Shown one piece after another: positions 62,313-64,000 of a stretch of DNA of 64,000 nucleotides. The DNA comes from Symbiodinium natans (taxonomy: Eukaryota; Sar; Dinophyceae; Suessiales; Symbiodiniaceae). The translations under genes and the position numbers were made by a program. The first letter of the stretch is position 1. The number at the start of each line of letters is the position of its first letter. The DNA lies in the NCBI GenBank assembly GCA_905221605.1, contig CAJNDS010001336.1, forward strand, positions 632,473 to 696,472. Direction: 5' to 3'. The notes beneath the pieces are model-generated. The model was given only the letters and a program-made list of their open reading frames with translations. It ran no database searches and was not told where the DNA came from.

Positions 62313-62474
62313 GTTCGGGGTTGAGAGTTGAGGTTCCAAAACGCAGTCCGCAGTGAAAAGCTCCGCGGAGCGAAAGGAACTTGCTGCAACAACAGAACCC
62401 TAAACCCTAAACCCCGCGGTTGCAAGCTTCTCAAGGCGAAGAAACTCAGCGCCGGCCGTGTTCAGATACACTAT

Positions 62475-63165
62475 GCCCTAAACCCTATAAACCCGAACAA
62501 AAGAAAACATGAACCCTCGAAACCCTATGAACCCTTTAAACCCTCTAAACCCAACCCGAACAAAACTATAAACGCCATAAACCCTATAAATCCTTTAAAC
62601 CCTATGCACCCTCCACACCCTCTAAACCCCTATAAACCCTATAAACCCTAATAACCCTATAAACCCTATAAACCCTGAAAACCCTATAAGCCCTATAAAC
62701 CCAACCCGAAAAACAAACTATAAGCCCTATAAACCTGCAAACCCTCTAAACCCTACAAACCCTATAAACCCTGTAAACCCTCTACCCCCTACAAACCCTA
62801 TACACCCTCTAAACACAAACCAAATAAACCCTCTAAATCCTCTAAATCCTCTAAACCCTCTAAACCCTCTAAACACTACAAACCCAAAAACCCAAAAACC
62901 CTATAAACCCTGTAAACCCAATAAACCCTATAAACCCTATGAACCCTCATAACCCCTCTAGGCCCCCTAAACCCCTCTAAGCCCTCTAAACCCTTTTAAC
63001 CCTATAAGTCCTATAAACCCTATAAGCCCTCCAAACCCTACAAACCCTATGAACCCTCTAAACGCTCTACACCCCATAAACCCTTAAAACCCTCTAAACC
63101 CTATCAACCCGATAGGTAACCCTTTCAACCCTGTAAGCCCTACAAACCCTATCAACCCCTTTCAA
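62475..63165 (-). repeat. 9-mer CCCTATAAA array, degenerate, about 700 bp
   Basis: Units CCCTATAAA, CCCTCTAAA, CCCTACAAA, AACCCTATG. A nonamer family distinct from the CCCTAAA heptamer, related to the TTTATAGGG tract at 4.2 kb in the opposite orientation. Confidence 0.9.
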
Positions 63166-63175
63166 GTAGCCTTTA

Positions 63176-63250
63176 ATCAGCCGAGGTGCTCCCCGCAATG
63201 GGATCTCAGCAGTGGCCAGAGGCACAGTGTAGCGAGTGCCCCCTGCTCTT
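63176..63250 (-). CDS. exon-like island, beta-like peptide
   Basis: Minus strand after AGAGCAG|G reads GGTRYTVPLATAEIPLRGAP then RL. The plus strand is open as well (AEVLPAMGSQQWPEAQCSEC). Confidence 0.4.
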
Positions 63251-63284
63251 AGGGGAGCTTCCAAAAAGAAAAGGGTTTAGGGTT

Positions 63285-63346
63285 CAGGGTTGAGGGTTGA
63301 GGGTTGAGGGTTTAGGGTTTAGGGTTTAGGGTTTAGGGTTTAGGGT

Positions 63347-63392
<46 letters not shown>

Positions 63393-63420
63393 GGTCTAGG
63401 GTTTAGGGTTTAGGGTTTAG
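63285..63420 (+). repeat. TTGAGGG and TTTAGGG alternating blocks
   Basis: A block of TTGAGGG, a block of TTTAGGG and another block of TTGAGGG, each internally uniform. Confidence 0.95.
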
Positions 63421-63440
63421 GGATCCCAAACTCTCAGCCC

Positions 63441-63503
63441 CATAGGGCTGCGGGCTTGGGGCCGTCAATGCATCAAAAATATTCGGGCAGGCCTCACTGA
63501 AGC
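63441..63503 (-). CDS. exon-like island, protein unknown
   Basis: Minus strand reads GFSEACPNIFDALTAPSPQ. Coding-like. Weak borders. Confidence 0.4.
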
Positions 63504-63553
63504 CCCTTCAGAATACTACAGAACCCTAAAACATTGCCTGTTGTTTAGGGTTT

Positions 63554-63630
63554 CTTACAGTCCTTCATAGAGATTCTAGTACCCCCTGTCATAATCCCTA
63601 CTAAGGAGCTGTTAGCAAAAGGGGGAACAT
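63554..63630. mobile_element. MITE-like element, family M1, left end lost
   Basis: CAGTCCTTCATAGAGATTCT and CATAATCCCTACTAAGGAGC are the inner arms. The right end is AAAAGGGGGAACAT, then heptamers. The left outer arm is replaced by TTTAGGG sequence, as in the 39.49 kb copy. Confidence 0.6.
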
Positions 63631-63722
63631 GAACCCTAAACCCTAAACCCTGAACCCTAAACTCGAAACCCTAAACCCTAAACCCTACACCCTAAACCCT
63701 AAACCCTAAACCCTAGACCCGT

Positions 63723-63812
63723 GTGCGATGCAATCGGCCTGATGGCCGCCGTGGCAGCCCGAGATCCCGCGTGCGCTCGTAGCTGTGAACCGTCATCTGG
63801 GCCAGGCCACAA
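63723..63812 (-). CDS. exon-like island, strand uncertain
   Basis: Minus strand reads QMTVHSYERTRDLGLPRRPS then GRLHRTR after CCTGGCCCAG|. Plus strand reads VCDAIGLMAAVAARDPACAR. The acceptor favours minus. Confidence 0.4.
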
Positions 63813-63889
63813 AACCCAAAAGGCACCAAACATTCCCGCAAACTCTCTGGGGTTTAGGGTTGAGGGTTGAGGGTTGAGGGTTGAGGGTT

Positions 63890-64000
63890 TAGGGTTGAGG
63901 GCTTTAGGGCTTTAGGGCTTTAGGGCTTTAGGGCTTTAGGGCTTTAGGGCTTTAGGGCTTTAGGGCTTTAGGGCTTTAGGGTTTAGGGTTAAGGGTTTAG
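63890..64000 (+). repeat. 8-mer GGGCTTTA array running off the window
   Basis: About 11 uniform octamers, then TTTAGGG units to the edge. Confidence 0.95.

Overview
Kind of organism. The window is eukaryotic nuclear DNA dominated by the plant/alveolate telomere heptamer TTTAGGG/CCCTAAA and its variants. They occur as hundreds of short interstitial blocks along all 64 kb, in both orientations. No bacterial operon, rRNA, tRNA or CRISPR array is visible. Four things point to a dinoflagellate, probably photosynthetic: debris of non-LTR retrotransposons (endonuclease, reverse transcriptase, RNase H, C2H2 zinc finger, lysine-rich gag-like ORFs); a chlorophyll a-c binding protein (LHC) fragment; a CEP76-like centriolar gene split into tiny exons; and introns with GC as well as GT donors and AG|G acceptors. 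The organism call is inference.

Architecture. Between heptamer blocks lie GC-rich islands of about 40-200 bp. Many read as open, protein-like peptides, usually on the minus strand, often bounded by AG|G acceptors and GT or GC donors. In two places the exons join in phase. At 8.65-9.05 kb three exons join at phase 0, and the first intron is only 53 nt and almost pure heptamer. At 20.95-21.34 kb two exons join at phase 0 across a GC-donor intron into a transglutaminase-like block resembling CEP76. The rest of each gene's exon order is not resolved, and in short GC-rich islands more than one frame is often open.

Layout. 0-5 kb: heptamers and minus-strand exon islands, including a 33-bp duplication around a telomeric insert at 3.06-3.17 kb. 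6.06-6.27 kb: an orphan RNase H fragment. 7-17.5 kb: exon islands, a long CCCTAAAA array and CCCCAAA tracts. 18.4-18.9 kb: a broken reverse transcriptase. 19-25 kb: the CEP76-like gene with a 9-mer array inside it. 25-29 kb: palindromes, a MITE-like element and exon islands. 30-33.3 kb: a long polypyrimidine tract and a retroelement cluster with an AP-endonuclease-like ORF. 33.7-41.7 kb: exon islands and one gag-like insertion. 42-44.9 kb: a retroelement cluster with RNase H, zinc fingers and RT motif A. 45-53.3 kb: exon islands plus an RT scrap. 53.9-54.4 kb: the LHC fragment. 55.2-59.2 kb: a dense minus-strand nest of two RT families and gag-like ORFs. 59.2-64 kb: mostly repeats (7-, 8- and 9-mer arrays), MITE copies and a few exon islands.

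How it fits together. The simplest reading is a minus-strand set of host genes whose introns and spacers have been filled by telomere-like heptamers, with dead LINE-type elements and short inverted-repeat elements inserted among them. The heptamer itself carries splice-like signals (TTTAG|G acceptor, GGTTTAG donor, CTAAAC branch-like), which may explain why such introns are tolerated. This is a hypothesis that needs transcript evidence.
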